Source: Drosophila miranda (Eukaryota > Arthropoda > Insecta > Diptera > Drosophilidae). Taken from it: a DNA stretch of 64,000 nucleotides. The notes under the pieces are model-generated. The model worked only from the letters and a program-made list of their open reading frames with translations. It was not told the DNA's origin and did no database searches. A program made the translations under genes and the position numbers. Below, piece after piece: positions 48,306 through 61,800 of the stretch. The stretch is from contig NW_022881647.1 of assembly GCF_003369915.1 (NCBI RefSeq), forward strand, positions 372,001-436,000. Reading direction: 5' to 3'. Within the stretch, counting starts at the first letter, position 1, and every line of letters starts with the position of its first letter.

Positions 48306-49818
48306 AGTAGAATTACAAACACGAATGGCGTTTTGTTAAATAATCATTTTCAATAACTTTATTACATTTCATATAATAATGTTTAGATCTCATTAACATT
48401 ATTCATTAATATGGAGCCCAGTCACGGCAAGGGCGTGACTGCGCCTACCCACGCATTCATATACATTCGTCTCATTCAGACAGAATCAGAATCGTTCCGT
48501 AATGGCGGTTCAAGGTTGAGTTGGTTATGCCCCCTATTAGTTTCGATCGACCGCCTCTAATAGGTTTCAGTTACAAAATAGGGCCCGGTCTGGCTTCGAA
48601 ATATCATTTAAAATCAAGAGTTTCCAGCAGAGTAACTGCACAAACTATACATAATAAGGGCTTGCGTTGACAATCATCGATCGTTCATTTGTAAAACAGG
48701 GTGAGTGTAGGGTTAGAGACTGAGGTGAAGGTGAAGGGGGTGCCACCAACGGTTGAGCGGTCTAAAAGGTGCTGATCGGATGCGACTTCACAGAGTTAAA
48801 AGTAGTCAAGTCGATGGCAGTTGCCGAAGTCAATTCCTTGCTGGTGCCGCAGTCGAGCAGGACAGGGGCTAGACCCAAATCAAAGGGGAAAATGCATGTG
48901 CAGATCGACTAACTTAAGAGCTCTTCACTGTTGAATGAATGTTGCATAGGCAACTTTTGCGAAACTTTAGAGTCGGACTGACTGCTTACGACGCACGAAT
49001 CGGACTTTGCTGCGAAATCTGAGGGAAATTTCGATTTCCGTCTGTGGCAGTCAAAAGTCTTTCAAATTGTACAGATATAGATATCTTTAAATATTAGTTG
49101 CATTATTATTCCTTTTTAAATACGCATAAAAAGTAATTATTAATTAGTGTTAAAATAAATAGCTAGTGGCATTAAAATTAGAGTCGACTTTGGCAGCGGC
49201 CTCATTTTACACAATTCAGCTTCCGACCAAGGCCATGAAAAATTTCACATGATTAACTTCATAACAATATAAAATAATAAAACAAATTAATAAAAAGTGA
49301 TTTTCTACATTTGTTCTTCCGTTTTCCCCTCTAGTTACACTTCAGCCGAGGACGCTCACATGACATGCTGAATCCTGCACGAAAACTAACAAAAATACAA
49401 TTATTCAAGGGGCTTCATTACATTCTTTTGGCATTTTGTGTTGTCTGCTTTTTGCCCATTACATTTTTGTTGCTTAAATTCTTAGGCGGATATATATGCT
49501 TTTATATTGAAAATAAATATTCAATCGCATCGTTTACTCACTACAAAATTTTCTGTAAATTCAAATTTCTCGTTTCTCAAGCATGTGCTATTACTTTAAA
49601 CCGAGTGCCCACGTCCCAGTGTCCCACCCCCTATACCATAACCCTCGCCCATAAGTCCCTCCGTGAGCTATGGAAAGACCTCATGGTTGGTTCGAGTTAT
49701 GGTTCGTAATGTTTCCATAGATGTCTTAATGCGCAATGTCGTAGAATAGTTTTTGTTCCGGCCAAACAGCGCCAAGCGCCCACTGGCCCGGAAACCGCTC
49801 CGCTCCGCTACGTTGCAC
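48306..49818 (-). other. Probable Patronin 3' untranslated region
   Basis: Follows the Patronin stop at 49819 on the minus strand. AT-rich with no coding signal: the plus-strand 114-codon frame at 49365-49709 has no family or splice support. A possible poly(A) signal lies near 48359. Confidence 0.5.
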
Positions 49819-52800
49819 TTAGATCACAAGCGCCATATCCTTTTTGTTGGGCAACTGCACCCGCTTGCCCTGCCAGAGCGAGTTGTGTATTGTGAAGGCG
49901 TCGATGGTGACGGTCAGATGCTTGGTGTGCACTTGCGAGAAGCATTTGCCCCCTGAGTTATATCTGCAAAGGGAAGATCGAGTTAGTGGATGCTCAGGCG
50001 TAAGGATGTCACGGTACCCACTTGAAGAACTTATCGAACATGACTTCGTCGACTTGACTAGGTCCGGTGCCGTACAGCTTGGTCACCTGGTCCCCGGACT
50101 CGGGCATGTAGCTGTAGAGGGCGCGGAACTGGCAGCCCGCATCGCGGAAGAGTACTAGGAAGTGTTTCGCCTCCGAGCGTGCTATCTTCTCGAGCACTTT
50201 CTGTTTGGCCTCACGGTTCACGGCGCCCGGAAATACGCAGTATTCGACGGCATTCAGTATAATGCCGCGATTGGATTTTGCCGCTGGTTGCTTGTAGAGT
50301 TTTGGACCTGTCAATGCAAATCGCCTCAGTTAGCGGAATGGTCAATCACGATGTGGATATTCTCTACTACTCGGAGGTCTCAATGGCAAGCTTTTATATA
50401 TTAAATTCCTCCAATTGTCTTATTATCGAAATGCAGGCTACGTGCACTATGTGAGCTAGAACTTGGGCTCCAAAGTTAGAGCAAAGCTACGATGGATACG
50501 TGGGAGTACTTAGACTTGAATGCAAAATCATAAAGTAACAAAAAATATACATATATTACAAAAAAACCTCCTATTATATAGATGGCGGATGTTTTAAGTA
50601 TTTTGAACTGAATATTGCCTAATTTAGTATCTTATGCAAATTATTTTTTGAAAATTGTGAAGCGGTTATTCGGGCCCATCTGGAGGGTTCGGTATTAGAA
50701 AGCTCTTTGGGTGTTGTGTTTTTCTACATTTATCACCGGGTAAACATTTGTCGGCTCTCGTTTGGTTATCGAAAGTCATGGATTTGACGGAACATGGGAG
50801 AGGAAAAACCAAGTGTTTTGGACTCTACAGACTGTCGCAGCCCTCTAGAACTCGCATAGCTATGTAGAACTCATACGTATGTCGAACAAAATCATATGGT
50901 GGAGTGGACAGAAGATGCATACGGATGCCAATTTAATGGAAAACGAGTGGAAATGAAATCAAACGAAAAATGTTTCAATGAAAATCATATCATATAGAAT
51001 GAGGCGTTTCGAACATATTCGATCGTTATGTATGCGGGTGATGACCAAAGGGTGTATGGATTGGTGGATTGGATGTGATTATATAACTGAGGATATAACT
51101 TTTGAAGTGTTTTATGGTATGGTTTTTCTTGTTGTTGTTGTTGTTTGTTGTTGTAGTTTAATGTAGGCGAGAAATACAAACCCGAATATTCCATGTTAAA
51201 ATTCGGAGTTAATGAGAAATCGCTGGATCCATCATCAAATCCGCGACGTTTCGATATCAAACCTGGCGGCAAAGAGCCCGGTCCAGAGGAGGATGGCATA
51301 TGCCTACCTGAAGCGCCCATTCCAGGCGAGGGTGCGCGCCTCGGCGGTGTGGCGCGTCCCAGTCCCGAATCTGTGTCTAACCGGCAAGCAAGAGAGAGTC
51401 AATCAGCGGATCGGTCACATGCACAGCTCACAGTACACAGTACACAGCACACAGCACAGGCCCATGCAGGTCCATGCAGATGGTAGCCGTTCGATGTATG
51501 GGATGCATTTTGGTTAGTCACCAGACGCGAGCACCAGGGAGCACGGCGATGGGTGGCGAGCGGGCGAGCGATGATTTCGTTTTGAGTTGGTTAATAATTT
51601 GTTGAATTTTTTGTTGTTGTTAATTTCAAGATTTTGTTTTTGGTTTTTAGTCAAGGTTGATTTGAAAGAAAGAGAAATAAAAGAAGAGAATGTGTGCACA
51701 AAATTTAGTTAAGCCATTTCGTGGATCCTTCATTTAGAGATACTTAAAGCTAATTGATCAAGATCTGGTTTTGAATCGAACAGGTTTATAGATGAGTATA
51801 TGGATGGATATTTGTGTGTGTGTGGAGTTGTATCTGTATGTGCATGAATGTGGGAGTTAGTTCACAAGAAATATGTATTTTTTTGCACAAAATGATTGAA
51901 TTAAGCCCAGAACCTGTTGCGAATGGAAAAGCTGAAACCCTCAACCCTCACCCCGAAAAACGGCTGATACGAAAACAGGAGAAAAGCTTGAAGAGGGACC
52001 AGACAACCACCAACACCACCACCGCCACCGGATCAATAGAAACCGAATTGTCGCAGTCATAGCTCGCAAACGACGGTCAACACTTTTTCCCTTTGCTGTC
52101 TCGTCACTGACAAAACCGAAAAAGACCACGAAGACACGGTCTCTCACTGAGCAGAACACTTTTTGTCTCTTCGCTTGTGTTTCGGGTTTTCGGGTGAGCC
52201 CGACACACGATCGTGTCAAGCGCTCACAGCAAAAGTGTCTTTAGATGAGCAGAACCAAAAAAGTGTCTGAGTAAAGTGTTTTAGTTTTTTTTTCGTGTAT
52301 ATGTTTATTTATTCATGTTTTCCGCATCTTTTGGGCTATTGTATTGTAATATGTATATTTATTTGCAAAATTGGCAAACGAACATTTTCGTTTTGCTTTT
52401 CACGATTCATTTTAAGCTCCAATAGTCAAACCGTATAGAATTCAGAAAAATTGATAGTTGCCATAAGCATCACACGTACAAGCACGCATACATACGCAAG
52501 ACAGGAGGAGGGGTATATCTGAGCAAATCACACGGACTCTGCGAAGCTATTTTACGGACCGCGTCCTGATCTACGACACGGAAGAAGGAGCAGAACATCA
52601 CCAAATCACCGGAGGCGTCCCACAGGGCTCGGTCCTAGGGCCGATACTGTGGAACGTGATGTATGACGATATCCTGCGGCTTACATTACCGGAAGGGTGC
52701 ACCCTGGTGGGCTTCGCCGACGACATAGCACTGGTGACAGTGTCGAAACACGTAAGAGACGTAGAGGAGAAAACCAACGTAGCAGTCGGGATGATAGTGG

Positions 52801-55800
52801 CCTGGCTCGCAGCCAACGGGCTAGCATTGGCGGAGAAGAAGACGGAGGCTGTGCTAATGAGCAGCAGAAAAAAGGTCGAGCAGGCATGCGTGAGAGTCGG
52901 TAGCACGATCATCAGGACCAAGCCTGCGCTAAAGTACCTAGGGGTAATGATGGACCAGAGGCTGAACTTCAAGGCCCACCTGGAATACGCCAGCGCAAAG
53001 GCGACTGCAGCAACGGCGGGCATAAGCAGGATGATGGCCAATACAGGGGGACCACGGCAGCGTAGCAGGCAGCTCATCGCTGGGGTGGTCACCTCCATAA
53101 TCTTATATGGATCAGCAGTGTGGGCACCAGCAATGATGGTTTCCACATACAGCAGAGACTGCAGAAGCGCATACCGACGCTGTGCCCTGAGGGTTACATG
53201 CTGCTTCCGGACGGTGTCTGAAGACGCCGCACTTATTGTGGCAGGCATGGTCCCACTGGATCTCCTGGCAGCTGAGCGGCAGAGCGGAGTGGAGGTAGCC
53301 AGCGAGCGGCGAGAGCGCACTATAGCCCAGTGGCAACGGCGCTGGGACCAAGCGGCAAAAGGGAGGTGGACCAGACGTCTCCTTCCCCAGCTTAGCCCAT
53401 GGCTGCGAAGAAGGCACGGCCAAATGGACCATTATTTGGGTCAACTGCTGACGGGGCATGGCTGCTTCAAGCAGTACCTGCATCGCTTTAGGCATGCTGA
53501 AGACCCGTATTGCAGCTGCTGCGGGCCTGGAGTCGACGAGGATGCAGAGCACGTCTTATTTGTATGCCCCGCTTCTCGCAAGAACGAACGAGGCTAGGGG
53601 AGACGCTTGCAGAAGTGAGTGTGGACACCCTCACCGACCAGATGCTAGCCGATGAGCAATCTTGGAACGCGGTCGCCTACATGGCAGCAAGCGTGATCAA
53701 GGAGCTGCGCAGGCTGGAGCGAAGCCGGACAAACTAAGCCAGAAAGATGACCCCACAGCCCGCACCGCGAAGTAATGTTTAGCGGCAGTCCCGCGGGAGC
53801 GGACCCCCCCCCCCCACCCCCCCCCCCCCCCAACCAAGCCATAATTGTTATTTTATAATAAATATAAATTGTTTTCCCAATAAAAAAAAAAAACGAGGGG
53901 GAACGTTGTGAGTTGCTGCGGACACCGCAACTCTACGGTTATACCCGATACTAAGTCAGTATGGCTCTCCTCCGGCAGACGCCGCTAATATTAAACGACA
54001 CGACAAAGAGTGCGTGCGAGAGAGACAGAAAATCAGTCTGAGCGTGACGTCGGGCGCTGCGTAGCCAGTGCAAATTGATTTGCTCCTTTTGGCTATTATC
54101 TGATCTGGTCCAGATTCAGCAATCTGATAGATATGGTCGTTATCTATGATTCTGCGTTTTTATTTTTCACAAATGTGCAATATTGTGAATGCAACAGATT
54201 TTCGCCCTTTGTGGGGGCGGAAGGGGTGGGGCGAAATTCTAAGATATACGTTTTATCGTGAGATCTAACAGAAGTGCGGATACCAAATTTGGTTACTCTA
54301 GCCTTAATAGTCTCTGAGATTTGTGGATGCCCCAGATTTTCGTCCTTTGCGGGGGCGGAAGGGGGTGTGGCGAAATTTGGACACGAAACGGTCAAGGTCC
54401 GATATCACAGGAGTGTGGATACCAAATTTGGTTGCTTTGGGTTTTATAGGTTCTGAGATCCTTGAACTCATATTTTGCAATTGGCAAAACCGACCATGAA
54501 ACCTGTGTGTTAGAGAGAGACAGAGCGAGAAAGAATGAAATTGTTTTCTTGATTCTGGCTATAATAATTATACGATCTGGTTGAGATCTTACATTCTAAA
54601 ACATACAGTCATCCTCTACGATTCTGCGTTTTTCGTTTTATCGTATCTTTAAAAATGTGGATGCCACAGATTTTCGTCCTTTGTGGGGGCGGAAGTGGGC
54701 GGCGCGAAGTTTTGAAATATTTTTGTAGCAGTGACATATCACAGAAGTCTGGATCCAAAACATCGTTGCTCTAGCTCTTATAGTCTTTGAGCACTAGGCG
54801 CTGAAGGGGACGGACAGACGGACGGACGGACAGACGGACAGACAGACATGGCTCAATCGACTCGGCTATTGATGCTGATCAAGAATATATATATGTACTT
54901 TATGGGGTCGGAAACGATTCCTTCTGGACGTTACACACATCCACTTTTACCACAAATCTAATATACCCCAATACTCATTTTGAGTATCGGGTATAAAAAA
55001 CATACGCAAGACACTTTGTTCGTTCACTCGCGACAAGATGCTCAGTGAAAAACAGGAACAAAAGAGAAGTGAAAAAATCGGTCTTTGCTTGAGCGAAGAG
55101 CGAGTTGAGCAAAAACAGATTTGATCGGGTCTTTTCTCAATGTGTCCGTCAATGAGAGGTTTTTATCAGACACGCCGAAAGTGTCAACAGTTATTTGCGA
55201 GCTATGGTCGCAGTGAAAAACTATGCAAAATGAAACCAGAAATATAATCAAATCAAATCAATTATAATGAAAGATAACTTTAAAAATCTCACACAGACAA
55301 ACATAGAATAAATACCAACGGAAAATGTTTAAGGATTACTTATGCAAAGATCGCACCACCAAAGAAAAGATCCAAAGTACAGGTTAAACCAAAAAGGAAA
55401 GGAAACCACTAGAAGAATACTCAAAATGAATAGAGGATAAGAAGCATACAGATAGATTGATACAGATACGTAATGGGGATAGGATAGGATTGGATAGAGT
55501 AGAGTATACAGTATACAGTATATGGTATAGGGAGGAAAGAAAGCAGCTTGATTTCAGTTGTACTGTAGCTGTGGAACGCTTCTTACCGCACAGATTCATT
55601 AGCGAATTGGACTTTTGGCCCCGGAAATTAAGTGTGCTCCCCTTAGCGACGGAGATACGCGACAGAGTGCGGCCCCGCTCGACGGCTGCTGGCTCTGCAA
55701 GTAGGTCAGGTCCGACAGGGATATGCCGAGTGGTGCATCATTATACAGTTTCAACAAAAATATATGTAGATCTCCTTTCGCAATGGATGGACACAAAATG

Positions 55801-58800
55801 AGGTACAGGCAAAAATATCGTAAATCAAACTTAAGGCGCCTCGACCCACCCAAAACCATAAAAATCAAAGGTATCATAAATTCTCAGGCCCAACTAAGGT
55901 GTAGTGTAAATTGTAGTGTAATGCACACGCGGCCCCGTGTGCATTCGGTAGCATCCTGGCATTAGTTGGCATTTTGGCATTGCATTTTATTAGTTGAGTT
56001 GTGGATGCAGTTACTCATAAGCTGGAGGAAGTGTGTGAATCCGATAAGTCAGTAGGAACCAATAAATTATAATCGAATTAATCAAAGGCTAAACCAAATG
56101 TATGCACGCGACGGGCATTCATTTGTCGTTGTTATTGTGTTTTGCGTGTTTAAATACGATATTTGAGGAAATCAAAAGAATAAAAATTAAACGAACGAGA
56201 GAACTACGTAATTAGGTGTGTGTTATACCCATCACCAACCTCTGGAAGTTTTATAGGATCCCCGTCGCCCAATCGGAGTGGAACTTGTACTGGGATAATC
56301 ATCGGGTGACTCTGTTTGAACGAGATTAGTGGTTATTATACCTTATCAAGATATATATCATAGTTAATTCTAGTTTTGAATGCGTGCACATTAAATTATT
56401 AAAAAACGAGGGGGAACGTTGTGAGTTGCTGCGGACACCGCAACTCTACGGTTATACCCGATACTAAGTCAGTATAACTCTCCTCCGGCAGACGCCGCTA
56501 ATATTAAACGACACGACAAAGAGTGCGTGCGAGAGAGACAGAAAATCAGTCTGAGCGTCACGTCGGGCGCTGCGTAGCCACTGCAAATTGTTTTGTTCCT
56601 ATTGGCTATAAAAATGATCTGATCTGATCCAGATTCAGCAATCTGATAGATATGGTCATTATCAATCGACTCGGCTATTGATGCTGATCAAGAATATATA
56701 TACTTTATGGGGTCGGAAACGATTCCTTCTGGACGTTACACACATCCGCTTTTACCACAAATCTAATATACCCCAATACTCATTTTGAGTATCGGGTATA
56801 AAAAAAAAAAAGAAAACAGAATGGAACGCCCTTCTACCATTAAATATAAATCTGATAATAATACATGCTTAGTTTAAACTAGGGAATCACAATGAAAAAT
56901 GATAGGATACAATGCGATAAAGAAGGTTACAAGTAACATACAAATTACCTTTCACTGTGAAGGAGTCTTGCGAGCCCCTGTAATAATCTCTTTTCATTGA
57001 ATTTGAGCTTAGTTGACCGTAGCCTAAGCAAATTCGAAACGAAAACAAAAGTTCAACAAATTAGCAAAGGGCAAACAAGGATAATAACATAATCACAGCT
57101 AAACAGGGCGGTTGACACAAATAAATCAAGAGAAAACTGAAATCGTGTGATCTGGAGGAGGAAGAGAGGGTTCGACAGGCCGAACACCAGCCACAGAACT
57201 TGGTACTTGGGAGTGCAAGTGCTGCTTCCGTTTCAGCAGCCTTCTGCTCACCGGTTAGATTCGAGCTGGAGCCCTTCTTGCCCCGACTAGAGATGCTCGA
57301 AGCCTCACTGATGTCCACACTGGCATCGTCCACATGAATGGTCTTGGGCCTGGGACGTGTCGTGCGCTGCTGCCGGAGTCGCGGGTTCGTTGCACTAGAT
57401 GACTGGGGTTGCAGTTTCACATGCAGATCGGGCCGATCCAGGGTTTTACCCTTTTCAAAAGAAGAAAGCAATGATTTGCTGGCCAACTATATTCCGTAGG
57501 TAGCTTACCTCTCGTTCGGCCTCTTCGATGGCTTTCTTGAGTCTATGCTGTTCCAATATGGCCGCTCGTCGCGCCATTTGATCCTCCTTCTTGCGTGCGC
57601 GCTCCTCCTCCTTCTCCCGCTCCTTTTCCCGCTTCTGCGAGGCCTCGATCTCCTTGCGTGCCTTGGCCTCCTCCTGCTGCTGACGCCGCTGCAGGGACAG
57701 CAGCATGACCTTCTCTTTTCTTCGCTCCATTTCATCCACAGACTCCTGCGTGGAAGGAAGAATACAGAATATTATAAGACCCCACTTCTACATGGATTGC
57801 AGTGTACTCTTACCGGATCTAGGTTGGTGGCGTCGGCTCCAACCACCAGCGCCTTGTTCTTGGCCGCCTCGGCACTGTTGTTGCTCTGCTGGATTCGCGT
57901 GGGTGACATGGGCTGCTGCTGCATGGGCTGTGGGTGTGGCTCGTGGCCAAATGGATCCGAGCCCGATACGGCCAGATGGCGTAGTTGGATGGGCGCCTCG
58001 TCCGTGTACTTGTTGTAGGTGGCGTTGCCGGGCGATTTGACACTGTTGGAGTGGTTGAGGCCGTGGATGCTGTGCCTGTTGGCCCCTGCTGACTTGTGGC
58101 CATCCTCGCTGCCGTTGTTGTTATTGTTGTTGTGCAGTTGACTTAGGGACTCCCGTTTGAGCAGAGTCTGGTGGTCCACGCTGTCCCTGTCCCTGTCCCG
58201 GCTGCTGCTGTCGCCCAACGGAAGGGCCTCCTTCTTGGGCGAGCGCTTGGCGCGCAGCGGCGGCTTGGGCCGCTTGGGCTGGTCGTCGTCGAAGGAGATG
58301 TAGAAGCCCTTCTCAGCCGGCTGATCCTCGCTGTCGCGCGGGTCCTGGAAACTGTTGGCCTGAATGGAGGGGCGCGAGGGCGAGGGTATGCGGTAGGTGA
58401 GATTGCCGCTGGTGATGTTCAGCTTGTTGGAAATCATCTCGCCGCTGTCGTAGTCCTCCGAGCTACTGCCCCTTCCGCCTTGCAGACGCTGCTGCTGCTG
58501 CTGCAGTTGCATTTGCTGCTGGTGATGTTGCTGTTGCTGCTGAAGCACAAAGTCCGAGATGCGTGTGGCCTGCATGGACTCGATGATATTGCGCTCCACC
58601 TCGTCCACATCCTCCTCGTCGCCAATGAAGCAAATGCTCTGCGGTGCCATCATGTCCTCCTGCTGCATGGCCATACTCATGGTCTGCGGCTGGTGCTGGG
58701 ACTTGGGCGAGCGATTGTCGCGCAGATTGGTCAGTGACTGCTGTCTCTGCACCCCGTTGGCCCCCCACCCAACTGGCGCTGCGAGTGTTGCGGCGAGGCC

Positions 58801-61800
58801 TGCACCTGGAACAGATGCTGGAGTTCGCCGCCGCCGCCACCTCCAGCACCTCCTCCACCGTTCTGGGGCAGCATAAAGCTGCCCTGCGCCACTCCTCCCG
58901 CGCTGGAGGGAGGCCTGTTCATCCAGGGCTGCTGGGCCTTCTTCTGCTGCTGGTGGTGCTGTTGCTGCTGCTGCTGTGACTGCCACGCATTCACATCCAC
59001 CATCGGCTGCTGTATCTGTTGCTGCTGCTCGTAGGTGGCGGCTGCTGCTGAGTGCGCCCAGGTGCGGCGCTGGGGATGGACCTGTGGCTGTGGCTGTGCC
59101 TGTGGCGAAGACTCATGCAGGTAGAAGTGGTTCGTGGGCTGGCCATAGTCATCGAAGACCACACTGCTCCTGTACTGCGGAGGAGCAGCCGACCCGTAGT
59201 GCGGCGAGTGATTGTTGTAGGGCGCTCCGTTGTCGCTGTAGATGCTCTGCGGCTGGTAGTGGGAGGGCTGCGGCGGCGACATGTACTGGCCGTGCTCATT
59301 GACGAACTGCATCGGCTGGGGCATGGCCATGGGCTGCTGCTGCTGGTGTTGCTGCTGATGTTGTTGCTGATGGTAGGGATCGCGGCTGGGCGGACAGGAG
59401 CTGTACGCACTGACTCGGGCATTGTAGGCCTGCGGAAGATGCGGCGATGAGCCAAAGCTTTGCTGCATGGGTCTCTGCTGCTGCTGGTAGTGGTGGTCAG
59501 ACAGATTCTGCTGCGACCCATACGTCTGTTGCTGCTGGATGATGCGGTTAGTGGGTGGGGTGCAAGCGTAGTGGAAGCGCATCCGGAACGAGAACAGAGA
59601 ACAAAATGGGTTAATCTATAGCAGCAGAGGGTTGTTTGCAGGGGGAGGCTGCTGCTCTCCGCCCCCTAGTTAATGGGCGATGCAACGACGGGAGGCGGGG
59701 ATGTGTGTGGCTGTATAGATGGATGGATGGATCCTTTACCTGGTTCAGCATATTGGCTATTTGCTGGGCCTGCAGGAGCTGCTGCGCCTGCAGGTGCTGG
59801 GCCTGCATCTGGCTCTGCTGCGTGGCCAGGCGGTGGATATCCTGCTGGATATCCTGCAGATTCATGTTCATGATGGCGATGCTTTGCTGCACGTTCCACA
59901 TCCATTCCGCGAGCGTTTGTTAATTGTTCAGTGTGGTTCAGTGGGTGCGTGTTAGTGTAAGGCGTTGTGGGCGTGGGCATGTGAGTGTATGCGTGTGAGT
60001 ATGTTGGAATGTTGAAGCAGACACACAGATACACAGAGAATGGCGGAAAGTGGCGGAAAAGAGAGACACACAGGCGTTAGACATTAATATTTCTGGTTGC
60101 ACGGGTAGCACGAGTTAGGAGACGTTGAGATGGGGACAGGGGGGGGAATGGTTATGGCCGCATTTTGTGATTACCTCACCCACCTGGTACTTGTCCAAGT
60201 CAACGCGATCCATGTCCGGCGTGCGCTTCGATTCATTGCTCATGGTTTCCCACTTCATAACCTCCGGACAAGATTCCAGATCCTCCTAATCAGAATTCAC
60301 AGATATTAATATTGAGTAAGCAATCGAGTCGAGGCCTACCTTCTCCTGGTGCCTGAGCAGGGCCATTTCGATCTTCCGCTTGTCCTGCTCGATGCGACGA
60401 CGCTTCTCCTCCAGCTTCATGCGTATGGTGGACAGCTTGGTGGCGTTCTCCAGCGAGTGCATGTCCTCATCGCCCACGTCCAGCTGCCAGGCTGCGGGGC
60501 TCGCTGGCATGCTGATGGTGGAGGACTTGCGCACTGGGGTGGTCTCCGGATCGTAGGCACTGGAGCGGGCATCGTTGTAGGTGTCCGCCACGCTGTGGCT
60601 GTAGTCTTTGTCGCTGGAACGTTGCTTGTTCCGTGCCTGTGGCAAGGGGCTGCTCGCATTCGATAGATTGTGAGCCGACACCGTGGGCACATTGTCGACA
60701 CTGTCAAAAGCGAGAGGGCTATGCTACAGAGGCTGCTGCCTGTAAATATTTATGCTGGTAGCCTACCTCGCCTGCCGACGCATTGAATACTTCTCCGTCT
60801 CGCGGTCCTGCTTCTCCGAGCCCGAATCCGTGTCGTAGCCAAGCTGCAGCGTGCCCCGGGCATCGGCAATGGAGGAGCGCACGGCCACAGCGGGTTCAGC
60901 TGAAACGGAATCAATCTCGTTCAATCAATGGAATTCTCGGGGAACACTCCTCTCAGTTTCACACACCTATGCTGGTGTTGGACAACTTCCGCTCCCTGTC
61001 CCTGTCTCGGTCCCGTTCGCGATCGCGATCGAATCTGCCTCCCAGCGTGTTCAGCTGATCCTGGGAGCCGCCAAAGTTCTCGATGGTCAGCTGGGAGTCC
61101 TCGCTGGAGGAGTTCCTGCGCGAGCGACGCCCTGAAACGGCATTTAAAAAGAGCATTAGTTTGCTTCCAGCAGATCGCTCTCAACGCTGATGGACATAGG
61201 AAGGGGACAGACAGGGGGGCAACGTAAGCATAATGGATAACACAAACTAAATGGCATTCTACTGGACTACGAAGAAGCACTATCGACAGACAGTTGCAAC
61301 AGTTGTTGTGTGGCTCATACCTGCAAAGCTTGGCCGACGGCTTTGTTCCCAGTTACTCGGTCGACCCGCAGCGACAAAATCGCCTTGAGAGCAAAAATTA
61401 AACAAATATAAATTCCAAATTAAATCAAAATGTGTAAAATCAACCAAAAATCAATCAAGTTATCCAATGAACTCAAGTAAAATAAAGAATAAGGCTTTTA
61501 TGTGGCACTAAAGAGAGATGGTGAGGCCAACAGGTCGTTGAGGATACTATAATGTTGCTTAGTTTGATTTGATTGTTTGATGAGTTCTAGGCCCCAGTAC
61601 TCTCTAGTGGCCACATACAAGACATCCAAGTCTCGGGAAGAACGAAAAACAAGAGTCAAACAATAACTGAAGCGAACTGGAAGAAGCGGGCAGGGGCAAG
61701 CAAACCTCTCTCATCCGCCTTGGACTCGACGTTGGTCTTTTCTTTAGCCTGACGCAAGCGAGCCGGAACCAAGGGCTCCTGCTGCTGCTGCTGTTGCTGC

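Larger units (their letters stand above)
52504..55000 (+). mobile_element. R1-clade LINE, 5'-truncated, with DINE-1 in its poly(A) tail
   Basis: Target duplication CATACGCAAGACA flanks it (52491-52503 and 55001-55013). LINE sequence runs to the A-tail at 53883-53892, and the tail resumes at 54996-55000 after the DINE-1. It encodes the reverse transcriptase end and zinc region and has C-runs near 53806-53830. Confidence 0.92.
52058..55206 (-). mobile_element. Non-autonomous DNA transposon (8-bp TSD family), copy 3, with LINE and DINE-1 inside
   Basis: Flanked by the perfect 8-bp duplication GTCGCAGT (52050-52057 and 55207-55214). Same ends as copies 1 and 2, in reverse. The interior is interrupted at 52504 by an R1-like LINE whose poly(A) tail contains a DINE-1. 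Removing both leaves about 650 bp, like copy 2. It lies in the large Patronin intron. Confidence 0.92.

Noticed and set aside
49365..49709. 114-codon plus-strand frame
   Set aside because: Lies in the Patronin 3' untranslated region, has no family or splice signal and no upstream promoter.
57545..59450. Long plus-strand frames opposite Patronin
   Set aside because: They are reverse translations of CAG-rich Patronin coding DNA (Leu/Val-rich shadows).
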